A DNA stretch of 64,000 nucleotides, from assembly GCA_011390635.1 (NCBI GenBank), contig JAABSA010000011.1, forward strand, positions 1 through 64,000, in the 5' to 3' direction. The stretch comes from Desulfotignum sp. (GTDB lineage: Bacteria > Desulfobacterota > Desulfobacteria > Desulfobacterales > Desulfobacteraceae). Within the stretch, counting starts at the first letter, position 1. Each line of letters starts with the position of its first letter. Shown here piece by piece: positions 31,060 to 39,717 of this stretch. Below the pieces are notes generated by a model, which was given only the letters and a program-made list of their open reading frames with translations, was not told the DNA's origin and searched no databases. The position numbers and the translations under genes are program-made.

Positions 31060-32136
31060 TTATACGGCATCCACGTCATCCGGGCGCTTGGGCCAGGCAT
31101 TGAGAACCCCATGGAAAAGAATGGCCAGGGGAATGGCAAAAAATACACCCCAGAATCCCCAGACTCCACCGAAAAAAAGCACCGCCACAATGATGGCAAT
31201 GGGATGCAGGTTCACCACCTCTGAAAACAAAATCGGCACCAGCACATTGCCGTCCAGGACCTGGATGATCAAATAAGCGGAAATAATCCATGCCAGATCT
31301 CCGGTCCAGCCGAACTGAAAATAGGCAACCAGGGCCACTGGAAAGGTCATGACAGCAGCCCCGATATAGGGCACCAGCACGGAAACCCCCACCAGGAAAG
31401 CCAGCAGCAAAGAAAAGTTGAGTCCCATGAGCATGAATGTCAGGTAAGACGTACCCCAGATCATCAGGATCTCCCAGAACTTGCCCCGTATGAAATTGCC
31501 CAGCTGCACATCCACCCCCTGCCATACGCGGCTGGCAAGGCCCCGTTCTTTAGGCAGATGCTGCCGGATCCATCCGATGATCAACGCCTTGTCCTTCAAA
31601 AAAAAGAACACCAGCAGCGGCATCAGCACGATGTACACCACCAGGGTGATGATGCCGATCACCGAAGACAGGGTCTGACGAAGCATCTTGTCGGTAAAGC
31701 TGCCCGCTTCCCGCCGGATCTGGTTGAGCACGTTTTCAATCTCCACTTCACTGAAAATGGTGGGATATTTCTCAGGCAGGGACAGAATCAGGGTCTGGGA
31801 AGCACTGAGCATGTCCGGCACCTCCTGGAGCAGCTGGGTGGCCTGCCGGGTAAGCACCGGCAGCAGCCAGAACAGCAATGCCAGAAGCACCAGAAAAAAT
31901 ATGGCAAACACCGTGCCCACCGCCAGCATCCGGGGGGCCCCGATGCGCTGGAGAGACTGGGTGACACCTTCCAGCAGATACGCGATAATCAAACTGGCAA
32001 TGACCGGCACCAGGTGGCGGCCTGCAAACAGAAAGGTGGCAATGCCTGTCACCAGGAACACTGCCAGAATGACCACCTGGGGGTCTGAAAAATACCGTCT
32101 GAACCATTCTTTGATCACGCTCATATATTGCCTCAA
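31060..32136 (-). CDS. AI-2E family transporter
   Basis: Multiple TM helices; C-terminal VLDGNVLVPILFSEVVNLHPIAIIVAVLFFGGVWGFWGVFFAIPLA is typical of PF01594. Confidence 0.9.
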   Translation of the reverse strand: MRQYMSVIKEWFRRYFSDPQVVILAVFLVTGIATFLFAGRHLVPVIASLIIAYLLEGVTQSLQRIGAPRMLAVGTVFAIFFLVLLALLFWLLPVLTRQATQLLQEVPDMLSASQTLILSLPEKYPTIFSEVEIENVLNQIRREAGSFTDKMLRQTLSSVIGIITLVVYIVLMPLLVFFFLKDKALIIGWIRQHLPKERGLASRVWQGVDVQLGNFIRGKFWEILMIWGTSYLTFMLMGLNFSLLLAFLVGVSVLVPYIGAAVMTFPVALVAYFQFGWTGDLAWIISAYLIIQVLDGNVLVPILFSEVVNLHPIAIIVAVLFFGGVWGFWGVFFAIPLAILFHGVLNAWPKRPDDVDAV

Positions 32137-32295
32137 TTATTCAAAATCAATCCAGGCAGCATACCCTGTTTTCAACAATTTTTCCAGAATTTTCCTGCAA
32201 GGGTTTCGGGATGAGGCGGGATGGCCCAAATATCTTTACATACCCGGCAATCATTGATAATCTTACATTCTATTCGAAAAAAAGGTACGCTTCAG

Positions 32296-33300
32296 ATGAC
32301 AGAACACCCGGATTTGCATCAGCCCGTCATGACCATCGCTCACCAGGACATGGTGACGCTGCATGAGGATTTTACTGTTCAGCAGGCGCTGAACGACATC
32401 CGGTTACAGGGTGTTGGAGAAAAAATTGTCTATTTTTATGTGGTGAACACAGCCGGCCGGTTGAAAGGGGTGATCCTGACCCGGCGCCTGCTCACCACCC
32501 CCCTGGAACAGCGTATCTCCGAGATCATGATCAAACGGCTGATAACGGTTCCCCATACTGCAACCATCATGGATGCCTATGACCAGCTGGCGCATCACAA
32601 GCTGCTGGCGCTTCCTGTGGTGGATCCGCAGCAGCACATCCTGGGTGTGGTCGATGCCAGCACATTCATGGATGACACCTATATCAAAGACATTACCCAG
32701 AGAAGAAAAGAAAGACTTGAAATTCAACGGCTTCATACAAGGCTGAGAAGCATTCTCGATCATATGCGGGACCTGGTGCTGTCCTTTTCATACCTCGATG
32801 ATTTTGACAGGGACCGCATCGATGATTTTCCGTTTTTTGACGATCACCTTGTGGAGATCAACTCCTCAGCCCTGTCTTTTTATGACGTACCGGCATCTTA
32901 TATCCTGCACAAAAAAATGAGTGTGTTTGATTTTATTCATGACCTTTATAGAAAACGGATATTCGAACTCTCCCAGGACATGATCTATATTCTCAGGCCC
33001 GATGGACAGATTCTTGATATCAATCCGTCAGGCATCCGGCTTATGGGACTCAGCAGTATCGAAGACGCGCAACAGAGGAGCATCATTGATTTCACTGTTG
33101 ATCCGGTGGCCGGCAAAGCACTGGTCAAAGAGATCCAGTTCGAAGTGACTGACACAGGTTATTTTCTCGATGCAACGACCACTGCCGTTGAGGATGTCAA
33201 GCAGCGATTGAAAGAGATCAGAGACCAGTACTGGCGGTTGAAAAAAGTGTCTGATGGTCACGGAGGCGTCATTTACCAGAGAGCCACCCGGAAGAGTTAG
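32296..33300 (+). CDS. CBS-domain pair plus PAS-like sensor protein
   Basis: HQDMVTLHEDFTVQQALNDIR...GVILTRRLLTTPLEQRISEIM...VPHTATIMDAYDQLAHHKLLALPVVDPQQHILGVVD (CBS pair); DMIYILRPDGQILDINPSGIRLMGLS (PAS). ORF opens at 32221; ATG at 32296. Confidence 0.75.
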   Translation: MTEHPDLHQPVMTIAHQDMVTLHEDFTVQQALNDIRLQGVGEKIVYFYVVNTAGRLKGVILTRRLLTTPLEQRISEIMIKRLITVPHTATIMDAYDQLAHHKLLALPVVDPQQHILGVVDASTFMDDTYIKDITQRRKERLEIQRLHTRLRSILDHMRDLVLSFSYLDDFDRDRIDDFPFFDDHLVEINSSALSFYDVPASYILHKKMSVFDFIHDLYRKRIFELSQDMIYILRPDGQILDINPSGIRLMGLSSIEDAQQRSIIDFTVDPVAGKALVKEIQFEVTDTGYFLDATTTAVEDVKQRLKEIRDQYWRLKKVSDGHGGVIYQRATRKS

Positions 33301-33340
33301 GCCGGGGGGAGAGGCCGGGGCGGCGGGGTGGAATGGACCC

Positions 33341-33531
33341 GTGGGGGGCGGTGCCTGTTGTTCTCACCTGTTTGCCCCGGCTGACAGGGAGTACGGCATG
33401 CCCTGCTGAACGTCAAAAACTGCGGGCAGGTATGTCCTCAAACAGTTTGACGTTCGCACCGCAGGGCATGCCCAACTCCCTGTAACAGCCGGCGGAAAAA
33501 TAGGGTTCAAACAACAGGCACCGCCCCCCAC
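33341..33531. repeat. 191-bp long imperfect inverted repeat (hairpin/MITE-like element)
   Basis: Perfect 22-bp ends GTGGGGGGCGGTGCCTGTTGTT / AACAACAGGCACCGCCCCCCAC, plus further matched blocks CGGCTG, ACAGGGAGT, GGCATGCCCTGC, GAACGTCAAA in both arms. Confidence 0.85.
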
Positions 33532-33716
33532 TGGACTCTGACAGCAGACGAACCCATGTTTACCTTCGATCACAGCCGATGGTTGCCAACATTTCTGTAC
33601 ATATCCTGGAATTACTGCCACGGGAGAATTGAATATTGTTTTTGATTCTTTGGCCAAATTTCATTACAATATTCAAGTCCCAAATTGTAACACTCTATTT
33701 TTCAGAAGGAGGCCCC

Positions 33717-33917
33717 ATGAATCCCGAAACACTCGAAGCTGAAATCATGAAACTGAGCCCATTAAAACTGGATGCACCGTCCGAAGAGGAAAATCTGAAA
33801 CTTTGGGTGCAGGAGGCCCAACGCAGGCTGAATGATCTGCGGGAAGGAAAGGCCAAAGCAGTGCCGGCAGAAGATGTCTTTCAAAGGGCACGGACGGCCA
33901 TACTATGCGCCAAATAA
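33717..33917 (+). CDS. addiction module antitoxin (Unstab_antitox/RelB-like)
   Basis: MNPETLEAEIMKLSPLKLDAPSEEENLKLWVQEAQRRLNDLREGKAKAVPAEDVFQRARTAILCAK, preceded by AGAAGGAGG RBS. Confidence 0.8.
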   Translation: MNPETLEAEIMKLSPLKLDAPSEEENLKLWVQEAQRRLNDLREGKAKAVPAEDVFQRARTAILCAK

Positions 33918-34114
33918 CCTTTCACGAAGAAGCGGATTTCGAAACCCTCGAGGCGGCGCGCTACTACGAAAAAAGGACCGCCGGCCTCGGGCTGACATTT
34001 CTGGATGAAGTTGAGAAAAGCACCCACCGTATCATGACAAATCCTTCTACCTATCAGCGTGTTGGGGGCGAGGTGCGGCAGGCACTGGTGCCGCACCGAG
34101 GATTGCAGAATTGA
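33905..34114 (+). pseudogene. RelE/ParE-family toxin, C-terminally truncated
   Basis: MRQITFHEEADFETLEAARYYEKRTAGLGLTFLDEVEKSTHRIMTNPSTYQRVGGEVRQALVPHRGLQN* stops where ParE proteins usually continue with a RRFPY.I.Y-type C-terminal strand. Confidence 0.7.
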
Positions 34115-34974
34115 TTCGTAGAACAATCAAAGAGAGTATATTGGAGAAAAATGTAATTGATTTGCCTCCAGAAATTAGAATAATACCAATGACAATAAAT
34201 TCATTTACACATGAAGATTGTCATAGTGTTAAAGATCTTCAGGAAAAGTTTTTTCTTGGATTACTTTCGTCAAGAGAGAGAAATGGGTTCTATCGCTATG
34301 CCGGTAAAAAAATCAATTCAAAATCCGGTGCAGTCATGCTTTTTCAATCCAATTCAAGCATTATTGCCTCCGCTGTTTATCTTGGAATAAAGCCATTAGA
34401 AAAGCCAGTAGATGGGTATAATGGCTATATGGTTTTTGATGTAAACTCTATACAAGTCTTTGATCCTATATATCAAGATGCGATGCGGGAATGCTGGCCA
34501 AATTTCAAAAAATTTAGCCAAGCATTTCAAAGACTCGATCCGGGAGGCTATCCTCAATTTTTGAGGATTTTAAGTGGTATAAAGTCGCCGCACGGATATT
34601 ACACCGAAGAAGCAGTTGATATTTCTAATCCTCCTGAACAAGTTGAATCAACAATATTTCGTATTCTCCGTGATACAGAATTAGCTCGTCTGGTTAAGCG
34701 CATTCACAGTTATGAATGTCAAATATGCGGGCATACCATTAAATTTTACGACGACAGTAGGTACGCAGAATCACATCATATACAACCACTTGGCAAGCCT
34801 CATTTTGGGCCTGATATCAAAAGCAACATTATTTGTGTATGCCCCAATCATCATGCCGAGTTGGACTATGGTGCAAGGCATATAGATATGAAATTGCTGA
34901 AAAGAGCAAAAGATCACAAAATTGATTCAATATTTATTGAGTATCATAACAAAAATATATTCAAAAATGGATAA
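34111..34974 (+). CDS. HNH endonuclease with N-terminal uncharacterised (possibly PUA/EVE-like) domain
   Basis: C-terminal HNH: YECQICGHTIKFYDDSRYAESHHIQPLGKPHFGPDIKSNIICVCPNHHAELDYG. Start uncertain (TTG at 34111 or a downstream start). Confidence 0.82.
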   Translation: MIRRTIKESILEKNVIDLPPEIRIIPMTINSFTHEDCHSVKDLQEKFFLGLLSSRERNGFYRYAGKKINSKSGAVMLFQSNSSIIASAVYLGIKPLEKPVDGYNGYMVFDVNSIQVFDPIYQDAMRECWPNFKKFSQAFQRLDPGGYPQFLRILSGIKSPHGYYTEEAVDISNPPEQVESTIFRILRDTELARLVKRIHSYECQICGHTIKFYDDSRYAESHHIQPLGKPHFGPDIKSNIICVCPNHHAELDYGARHIDMKLLKRAKDHKIDSIFIEYHNKNIFKNG

Positions 34975-35019
34975 AATTACCCAACAATTTGCTGATTCTG
35001 AAACCGAAGGGATGTTAAA

Positions 35020-35343
35020 ATGGCTGAAGAATCAATTATAATAATTGTTAAAAATTATTTGAAGGAACTTTCCCGCAGGGGTGTACCAGTCAAACGAGCG
35101 GTTCTTTTTGGTTCCTATGCCAATGAAACTGATCATAAGTGGAGCGATATTGATTTGATTGTAATATCCGATAAATACGATAAAGAATACAGCCGTGAAG
35201 ATATTAATGTGTTGTGGAGAACGGCGGCCCGGACTGATAACCGGATAGAACCCATTCCTGTGGGAACAAACAGATGGAAAACCGATGATGAGAGTACAAT
35301 TATTGAGATAGCCCGGAGAGAAGGGATTGTTATTAATTTATAA
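35020..35343 (+). CDS. MNT-type nucleotidyltransferase
   Basis: VKRAVLFGSYANETDHKWSDIDLIVIS: GSxAN...SDIDL nucleotidyltransferase motif. Confidence 0.88.
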   Translation: MAEESIIIIVKNYLKELSRRGVPVKRAVLFGSYANETDHKWSDIDLIVISDKYDKEYSREDINVLWRTAARTDNRIEPIPVGTNRWKTDDESTIIEIARREGIVINL

Positions 35344-35447
35344 GATTAATGGACTGTGGCCGTTTCAAATGAAAAAGGAAGGAACAAGATCAAGAGGATA
35401 AAAAGCCCATATTTTGGCGTTACACTTAAAAAAGGAGCATACTATCA

Positions 35448-36164
35448 ATGAATGAAAACAGTCAGAAGATAGCATTATTTATCGATGCAGACAATGCTCC
35501 CGCAAGCAAATTTGAAACCGTACTCAGTGAGGTGGCAAAATACGGGGTAGTCACCATAAGAAAGGCTTACGGCAATTGGAAAAGTCCTACCCTAAAACCT
35601 TGGGAAGATTTATTGAATGAATACGCCATACAGCCTATCCAACAGTATGATCTGACCAAAGGCAAAAATGCTTCAGACATTGCTTTGGTAATCGATGCGA
35701 TGGACGTCATGTATACAAAGAACATAGATGTCATGTGCTTTGTGTCATCAGACTGTGATTTTACCCCAATGGTTACCCGTGCTCTTGCAGAGGGGAAAGT
35801 CCTCTTGGGTTTTGGAGAACGCAAAACCCCTTCACCCTTTGTTAACGCATGTTCTAAGTTCTTATACCTTGATACGGCACCGAAACAAAATGGTTCCGTT
35901 ACTGAAAAAACCAAAAATATCAAATCCGATACAAAACTCCTCAACCTGCTAAGGCAGGCTATAGAAGCAACAGAGGAAGATAATGGCTGGGCGGCGCTCG
36001 GTCCGGTAGGATCCCATATATCCAATAAAACATCATTCGATACAAGAAATTACGGATACAAAAATTTAAGCAGCCTCATCAAGGCTATTGATCTGTTTGA
36101 GTTAAAAAGAGGCCCTGGTAACTCATATTTGGTTCGAGATAAAAGAAAGAAAAAGCCAACGTAG
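35448..36164 (+). CDS. NYN (PIN-like) domain protein with C-terminal OST-HTH/LOTUS-like domain
   Basis: KIALFIDADNAPASKFETVL...GKNASDIALVIDAMDVMYTKNIDVMCFVSSDCDFTPMVTRALAEGK (NYN); C-terminal WAALGPVGSHISNKTSFDTRNYGYKNLSSLIKAIDLFEL (LOTUS). Confidence 0.9.
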   Translation: MNENSQKIALFIDADNAPASKFETVLSEVAKYGVVTIRKAYGNWKSPTLKPWEDLLNEYAIQPIQQYDLTKGKNASDIALVIDAMDVMYTKNIDVMCFVSSDCDFTPMVTRALAEGKVLLGFGERKTPSPFVNACSKFLYLDTAPKQNGSVTEKTKNIKSDTKLLNLLRQAIEATEEDNGWAALGPVGSHISNKTSFDTRNYGYKNLSSLIKAIDLFELKRGPGNSYLVRDKRKKKPT

Positions 36165-36262
36165 CCAACCATTCTACCTGGCTCGGTGGTGAATGTAACC
36201 GTATGTGTAACAATACTGCCAGGCCGGGGCTGGAAAAGAATCAATAATACATATGGAGAGAA

Positions 36263-36841
36263 ATGATGGAATTCAAGGAACTTGTGGAAAAGCGGCGGAG
36301 CTGCCGGGGGTTTTCGGATGCGCCGGTGAGCAAAGAACAGGTTGAGGCAATTGTCACAGCCGGGCTGTGGGCGCCAAGCCCTTTGAACCTGCAGCCGTTT
36401 CAGTTCATTGCGGTGACTGATCCGGAACTTCGGGCCGGAATACAGAAGGCGGGGATGACTGCCAGGCAGGCTGTGGGGGATCAGGGAGGGCCTGGCTGGG
36501 CGCAAAAATATCCCATGGAGTTTGTGGAGGCCTGCCCGCTGATCCTGGTGGTGGTGAGTGATCCGTCACAGGGCGGGCTGGGGGCCTACTTCAATCAACC
36601 ACATGGGGCGCTTCAGTCGGCATCCGCCTGTATCCAGAACATGATGCTGATGGCAGCTGACCTGAGCCTTGGGTCCCTGTGGTTTACCTTTTTTGATCCG
36701 GATGATGTGAAACAGCTTCTCAATATCCCCAAAGAGCTGGAGATTGCCGGTGCGGTGCTGGTGGGCACACCGGCTGGAGAGGGTAAGGTGCCGCCCAGAA
36801 AACCGCCCCGGATTCATGAAAATGGTTTTCATCCTTTATAA
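36263..36841 (+). CDS. nitroreductase family protein
   Basis: FKELVEKRRSCRGFSDAPVSKEQVEAIVTAGLWAPSPLNLQPFQFIAVTD; C-terminal GTPAGEGKVPPRKP. Confidence 0.9.
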   Translation: MMEFKELVEKRRSCRGFSDAPVSKEQVEAIVTAGLWAPSPLNLQPFQFIAVTDPELRAGIQKAGMTARQAVGDQGGPGWAQKYPMEFVEACPLILVVVSDPSQGGLGAYFNQPHGALQSASACIQNMMLMAADLSLGSLWFTFFDPDDVKQLLNIPKELEIAGAVLVGTPAGEGKVPPRKPPRIHENGFHPL

Positions 36842-36880
36842 ACAGCGACCGCTGGACACCCAAAGGAGCATAAATTATAG

Positions 36881-37321
36881 ATGAAAATTTACCTCGATTG
36901 CTGTTGTCTACAACGCCCTTTTGATGATAAATCTCAACCAAGAATTGCGGTTGAAGCAGAAGCGATCCTTGTTGTTCTTGCATTGTGCGAATCCGGTCAT
37001 TTGAAACTCATTTCATCAGATGCGCTATTGTTGGAAATCAACCAGATTCCCGATCAGATTCGCAAGGAAGATACGCTGGAAATTCTCAGGCTTGCGGAAA
37101 AGACCGTTGAACTCACGCCGGAAGTTGAAACGCTGGCCAGAAATTTTAAAGATTACGGCATAAAAACGTTTGATGCGCTACATCTTGCATTTGCATCTTT
37201 TTCAAAAATTGATTATTTTTGCACATGTGATGATAAATTTATGAGAAAGGCCAAGCGCTTAGAAAATTTAAACACCAATGTGGTATATCCCACCGAATTA
37301 GTGATGGAGTTAGATATATGA
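36881..37321 (+). CDS. PIN-domain protein (putative VapC-like toxin)
   Basis: MKIYLDCCCLQRPFDD...; TFDALHLAFASFSKIDYFCTCDDKF PIN acidic motifs. Confidence 0.75.
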   Translation: MKIYLDCCCLQRPFDDKSQPRIAVEAEAILVVLALCESGHLKLISSDALLLEINQIPDQIRKEDTLEILRLAEKTVELTPEVETLARNFKDYGIKTFDALHLAFASFSKIDYFCTCDDKFMRKAKRLENLNTNVVYPTELVMELDI

Positions 37322-37566
37322 AGACAACAGCGCGATCCATATCTGAAATTAACCGTCAAGCGACACACATTCTGTTCAAAGAAATGGGAGTAGTAGAAAC
37401 GATCCGTTTTCTAAATCAATTTTCAACAGGTCGAGGCGACTATACAAAAGATCGAAGGAAATGGTTGGATAAAATAACCATGGATGATGCGATCGCTCAA
37501 ATAAAGGCCGGCAAAACAGAAGCCCAACCAAACGCTTCAGCAGATGTTCCTACCTCTCATCGCTGA
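37318..37566 (+). CDS. small partner protein of the PIN gene (putative antitoxin)
   Basis: ATGA overlap with the upstream PIN gene; 82 aa, no recognised fold; antitoxin role inferred from context. Confidence 0.5.
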   Translation: MKTTARSISEINRQATHILFKEMGVVETIRFLNQFSTGRGDYTKDRRKWLDKITMDDAIAQIKAGKTEAQPNASADVPTSHR

Positions 37567-37656
37567 ACATACCATTGCACCGGATTCATAAAAACCTTTT
37601 TCATCCGTGACAGACAATGGTGTCGACTGAAAATCAGCATATTGGAGTGATCAGCA

Positions 37657-39222
37657 ATGTTTCTTGTTACAGCAAAACAGATGCAGGAGATGGACCGCTA
37701 TACCATTGAAGAATTCGGCATTCCCGGACGGGTGCTCATGGAAAATGCCGGACGGGGGGCGGTGGAATTTTTCATGGAACAATGCAGTCCCACCCCGGAC
37801 ACCCGGGTGGCGGTGGTGGCAGGCCGGGGCAACAACGGCGGGGACGGCTGGGTCATGGCCCGGTATCTCATGGAAAAACAGATTCCTGTGACAATATTTT
37901 TGTTGTCCGACCGGGACCGGGTGGCCGGGGATGCCAAAGCCAACATGGACCTGGTGGAAAAACTGCTGCCGCATTATCCGGATTGTGCTGTAAAGGCAAT
38001 GCCGGATGCGGCGGCGTTTGCCCGGGAAAAGACCCGGCTGGTGCATCATGACCTGTTTGTGGATGCCATTTTCGGCACCGGACTGAATTCTGATGTACGA
38101 GGGGTTTTCAGGGATGTGATCCAGTGCATCAACCAAACCGGAAAACCGGTATTTGCCGTGGATATTCCTTCCGGCCTCAATGCCGACACCGGGGCGGTCT
38201 GCGGAGTGTGTATCACGGCCTGTGCCACGGCCACCTTTGCCTTTGCCAAGACCGGCCATATTCTGTATCCGGGCAGCCAATACACCGGCACATTGCGGGT
38301 CATTGATATCGGCATCCCCGGATTTGCGGCCGGAAAACAGGATATCCGGTTCCAGGTGCTGGAAAAACAAACCATTGCCCCGTTGTTTCCCCCCCGGCCT
38401 TTTGACAGTCACAAAGGCACTTTCGGTCATCTGCTGATCCTGGCCGGGTCTGCCGGCAAAACCGGGGCAGCTGCTTTGTGCGCCAATGCTGCCAAGCGGA
38501 TCGGTACCGGTCTGGTCACCCTGGGGGTGCCGGAAAGCATCAATGCCATTGTGGAGCCTATGGTGGTGGAGCCCATGACCGTTCCCCTGCCGGAAACCGC
38601 TGCCGGCGCATTGTCGTCTGACGGTCTGGACCGGATCCTGGCGCTGGCCAAAGACCGGCAGGCCCTGGCACTGGGGCCGGGACTGGGCACGGACCCGGAT
38701 ACCCGAAAACTGGTGCACACCCTGGTGGAAACCTGTTCTCTTCCCCTGATCATGGATGCCGATGCCATCAACTGTCTGGCCGGAGATCCAGCAGTTCTCT
38801 CGTTCAGAAAAACCCCGGCCGTACTGACCCCCCATCCCGGGGAGATGGCCCGGCTGGCAGGGATCTCCACCAAGAAGGTACAGGCGGACCGGCCAGGGGC
38901 GGCAAAAAAATTTGCAGAAACATGCAATGTGATTTTGGTACTCAAGGGGGCCCAGACCCTGATCGCCCTGCCGGACGGCCGGATCTTTCTGTGTCCTGTC
39001 GGCAACCCGGGCATGGCCACCGGCGGCATGGGAGATGTGCTCACCGGCATGATCGCCGGGCTGGCAGCCCAGGGATTTTCCCTGGAAAACGCAGCCATTG
39101 CCGGGGTGTTCATCCATGGACTGTGCGGAGATATCCTGGCAGATACTGTGGGCGGGTTCGGATTTCTGGCCACGGACATGATCCAAACCATTCCCACGGC
39201 CATCCACAGGCACCTGACATGA
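37657..39222 (+). CDS. nnr: bifunctional NAD(P)H-hydrate repair enzyme (epimerase + ADP/ATP-dependent dehydratase)
   Basis: MDRYTIEEFGIPGRVLMENAGRGAVEF...VVAGRGNNGGDGWVMARYL; C-terminal GTFGHLLILAGSAGKTGAAAL...GNPGMATGGMGDVLTGMIAGL. Confidence 0.95.
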   Translation: MFLVTAKQMQEMDRYTIEEFGIPGRVLMENAGRGAVEFFMEQCSPTPDTRVAVVAGRGNNGGDGWVMARYLMEKQIPVTIFLLSDRDRVAGDAKANMDLVEKLLPHYPDCAVKAMPDAAAFAREKTRLVHHDLFVDAIFGTGLNSDVRGVFRDVIQCINQTGKPVFAVDIPSGLNADTGAVCGVCITACATATFAFAKTGHILYPGSQYTGTLRVIDIGIPGFAAGKQDIRFQVLEKQTIAPLFPPRPFDSHKGTFGHLLILAGSAGKTGAAALCANAAKRIGTGLVTLGVPESINAIVEPMVVEPMTVPLPETAAGALSSDGLDRILALAKDRQALALGPGLGTDPDTRKLVHTLVETCSLPLIMDADAINCLAGDPAVLSFRKTPAVLTPHPGEMARLAGISTKKVQADRPGAAKKFAETCNVILVLKGAQTLIALPDGRIFLCPVGNPGMATGGMGDVLTGMIAGLAAQGFSLENAAIAGVFIHGLCGDILADTVGGFGFLATDMIQTIPTAIHRHLT

Positions 39223-39689
39223 ACCAGCAGATCATCACAAGGACGGACGACCAGACCCGGTATTTGGGGCAGCGGCTGGGACAGGCCGTGACCGGCCCCC
39301 TGGCCCTGGCCCTGACAGGGGATCTGGGGTGCGGAAAAACCACTTTTGTCAAAGGCCTTGCCCGGGGCCTGGGGGTGAATAAAGGGTACCACATCACCAG
39401 CCCCACATTTACCATCATCAATGAATACCCGGCTGAAAGGGGGCTGCGCCTCTGTCACCTGGACCTTTACCGCCTGGGGTCTGTGGAAGAACTTGCCTGT
39501 ATCGGGTATGAGGACATACTGGAAACAGATGCCGTGGTGGTGGTGGAATGGCCCGATCTGCTGAAAGAGGACCGGTTTTCGTTCGATCTGGAACTGGCAT
39601 TTGCATATGATGCCGACTATAACCGGGTCATATCTTTTTTTGCCTGTGGACAGACCGGAAAAAACGTGCTATGCAGAATGTTTTCATAA
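39219..39689 (+). CDS. tsaE: tRNA threonylcarbamoyladenosine biosynthesis ATPase TsaE
   Basis: [22 protein letters not shown]...[45 protein letters not shown] overlap with nnr. ORF-track frame opens earlier (38922). Confidence 0.93.
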   Translation: MNQQIITRTDDQTRYLGQRLGQAVTGPLALALTGDLGCGKTTFVKGLARGLGVNKGYHITSPTFTIINEYPAERGLRLCHLDLYRLGSVEELACIGYEDILETDAVVVVEWPDLLKEDRFSFDLELAFAYDADYNRVISFFACGQTGKNVLCRMFS

Positions 39690-39717
39690 ATCAGGGAACC
39701 ATTATTTTGGAGTTATT

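Noticed and set aside
33364-33657. 97-aa - strand ORF through the palindrome
   Set aside because: Composition dictated by the inverted repeat; no start context or domain; better explained as a repeat element.
34112-34114. TGA at the end of the ParE ORF as a selenocysteine codon (selA is present)
   Set aside because: Read-through gives no ParE-like continuation and no SECIS-like hairpin is positioned downstream; truncation is simpler.
33717-37566. Integron gene-cassette array (single + strand genes)
   Set aside because: No convincing attC core/inverse-core pairs between the genes (one ACCCAAC near 34978 lacks a matching GTTRRRY) and no integrase.
37651-39213. 520-aa antisense ORF (- strand), plus 38427..39458, over nnr/tsaE
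   Set aside because: Shadow ORFs from high-GC third positions of a well-recognised + strand gene; no domain motifs.
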